In this document: piece by piece, positions 63,592 to 64,000 of the stretch
Layout: the number at the start of each line of letters is the position of its first letter
Numbering within the stretch: position 1 is the first letter of the stretch
DNA from: Rhodothermales bacterium
Lineage (GTDB): Bacteria; Bacteroidota; Rhodothermia; Rhodothermales; JANQRZ01
Assembly: GCA_039944855.1 (NCBI GenBank)
Contig: JBDUXZ010000005.1
Span: forward strand, 1 to 64,000
Reading direction: 5' to 3'
DNA: 64,000 nt
Translations under genes and position numbers: made by a program
Notes under the pieces: generated by a model
Database searches by the model: none
The model's input: only the letters and a program-made list of their open reading frames with translations
Told to the model about the DNA's origin: nothing

Positions 63592-63624
63592 AGAAGCCCG
63601 GCCTCGTGTGGAGACCGGGCTTCT
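63592..63624 (-). terminator. Hairpin after tRNA-Pro
   Basis: The arms AGAAGCCCGG and CCGGGCTTCT pair over 10 bases with a 13-base loop, starting 2 bases beyond the tRNA 3' end on the minus strand. It is followed by TTCCGTTCGG. This is the expected site for a tRNA terminator or processing signal. Confidence 0.7.
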
Positions 63625-63626
63625 AG

Positions 63627-63700
63627 TCGGGAAGACAGGATTCGAACCTGCGACCGCTCGACCCCCAGCCGAGTGCTCTACCGGACTGAGCTACTTCCCG
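63627..63700 (-). tRNA. tRNA-Pro (anticodon GGG)
   Basis: The minus strand gives a complete cloverleaf: acceptor CGGGAAG/CTTCCCG with discriminator A, D-arm GCTC...GAGC, anticodon stem CTCGG/TCGAG around the loop CTGGGGG with anticodon GGG, and T-arm with GGTTCGAATCC. It reads CCC and CCU proline codons. No CCA is encoded at the 3' end. Confidence 0.95.
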
Positions 63701-63727
63701 AGGGGGGACGCCAATATAGCCCGTCGC

Positions 63728-64000
63728 TCAGAGCGAGTGCAATAGCTTCTCTAGGAATGCACGGAGCTCCTGGAGCGTCTCCCGCGAAGGAGTGCCCCCC
63801 TCGTCCCGCTCGCGTGCGAGGACCTGCCGCGCGCCCTCGATCGTGAACTTGTCGTCGCGCAGGAGGTGGCGGATCCGCATCACGGTGGCGATGTCGCGCT
63901 CGGTGTAGACGCGGTTGCCGGCCCGGTTTTTCTTCGGGTGGAGTTCCTCGAACTCCGTCTCCCAGTAGCGGAGGACGTGCGGTTCGAGCTCGGCGAGGGC
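63728..64000 (-). CDS. MerR-family transcriptional regulator (C-terminal part; continues off the right edge)
   Basis: Ninety residues are visible, read leftward from the window edge. ALAELEPHVLRYWETEFEEL and HPKKNRAGNRVYTERDIATV match the second half of the MerR winged helix of the HspR/CueR-like kind that uses HVLRYWE. A short helix RIRHLLRDDKFTIEGARQVL and a coiled C-terminus (LQELRAFLEKLLHSL) follow. The helix-turn-helix proper is outside the window. MerR proteins of this PxxLRYWE kind often lie near ribosomal or tRNA loci in Bacteroidota. Confidence 0.88.
   Translation of the reverse strand, partial: ALAELEPHVLRYWETEFEELHPKKNRAGNRVYTERDIATVMRIRHLLRDDKFTIEGARQVLARERDEGGTPSRETLQELRAFLEKLLHSL

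Overview
The window is GC-rich bacterial chromosome from a member of the Bacteroidota/Rhodothermota assemblage, most likely Rhodothermales. Four things point there. Two or three secreted proteins have signal peptides, and two of them end in a type IX secretion (Por) sorting domain. Start sites mostly lack Shine-Dalgarno sequences. There are rimP-nusA-infB-rbfA-truB-ribF, rpsO-pnp and scpA-scpB-rluB blocks, and a CrtO-like carotenoid oxidoreductase. No phage, plasmid, rRNA or CRISPR locus is visible. One tRNA (Pro, GGG) is present.

Layout. 0-6.4 kb: a partial secreted protein, psd and an aldehyde dehydrogenase on the minus strand, then a small membrane protein, a PLP aminotransferase and two related outer-membrane proteins separated by a decayed copy of the aminotransferase 3' end (a tandem duplication). 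6.5-12.5 kb: M1 aminopeptidase lipoprotein, prfB with the programmed +1 frameshift, a small lipoprotein, nadB. 12.9-20 kb: the translation/ribosome-maturation operon. 20-26.9 kb: a repeat-rich T9SS cargo protein, rpsO-pnp, an M16 protease, a sugar epimerase. 27-35 kb: scpA-scpB-rluB-guaB-pepP, followed by a GT2 glycosyltransferase, an RsbW-like ATPase and a glycosyltransferase-methyltransferase fusion. 35-38.6 kb: a block of visibly lower GC with miaA, a CrtO/CrtI-like oxidoreductase and a tyrosine recombinase that has a dif-like palindrome just upstream. 38.7-50.8 kb: DUF2254 protein, ThiD-like kinase, LacI regulator, purC, a Xre-RES toxin-antitoxin pair with two direct-repeat operators, a membrane glycosyltransferase, mscS-pta, moaE, moaD, peroxiredoxin, a LolC/E-like permease. 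51-56.9 kb: a T9SS protein, pruA, small proteins, YceI, a GntR regulator. 56.9-64 kb (minus strand): PgpH-type HD phosphodiesterase, an unknown protein, ligA, a RodZ-like protein, tRNA-Pro, a MerR regulator.

Most genes are housekeeping. The unexplained signal lies in short noncoding DNA. (1) The AT-rich 9-mer GTTATTGCA, usually as CCGTTATTGCAAT, occurs nine times. In guaB, ribF and pta its last bases supply the ATG start codon. (2) Several gene junctions (before rbfA, scpA and the gene at 54471) hold imperfect inverted repeats built of low-complexity words, unrelated in sequence but alike in placement. (3) Two copies of a GCATGC-centred palindrome sit 33 and 34 nt after stop codons. (4) Two larger inverted repeats of the GTCATCCTGAG and GTCATTGCGAG types occupy junctions. 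(5) A dif-like site lies beside a solo recombinase.
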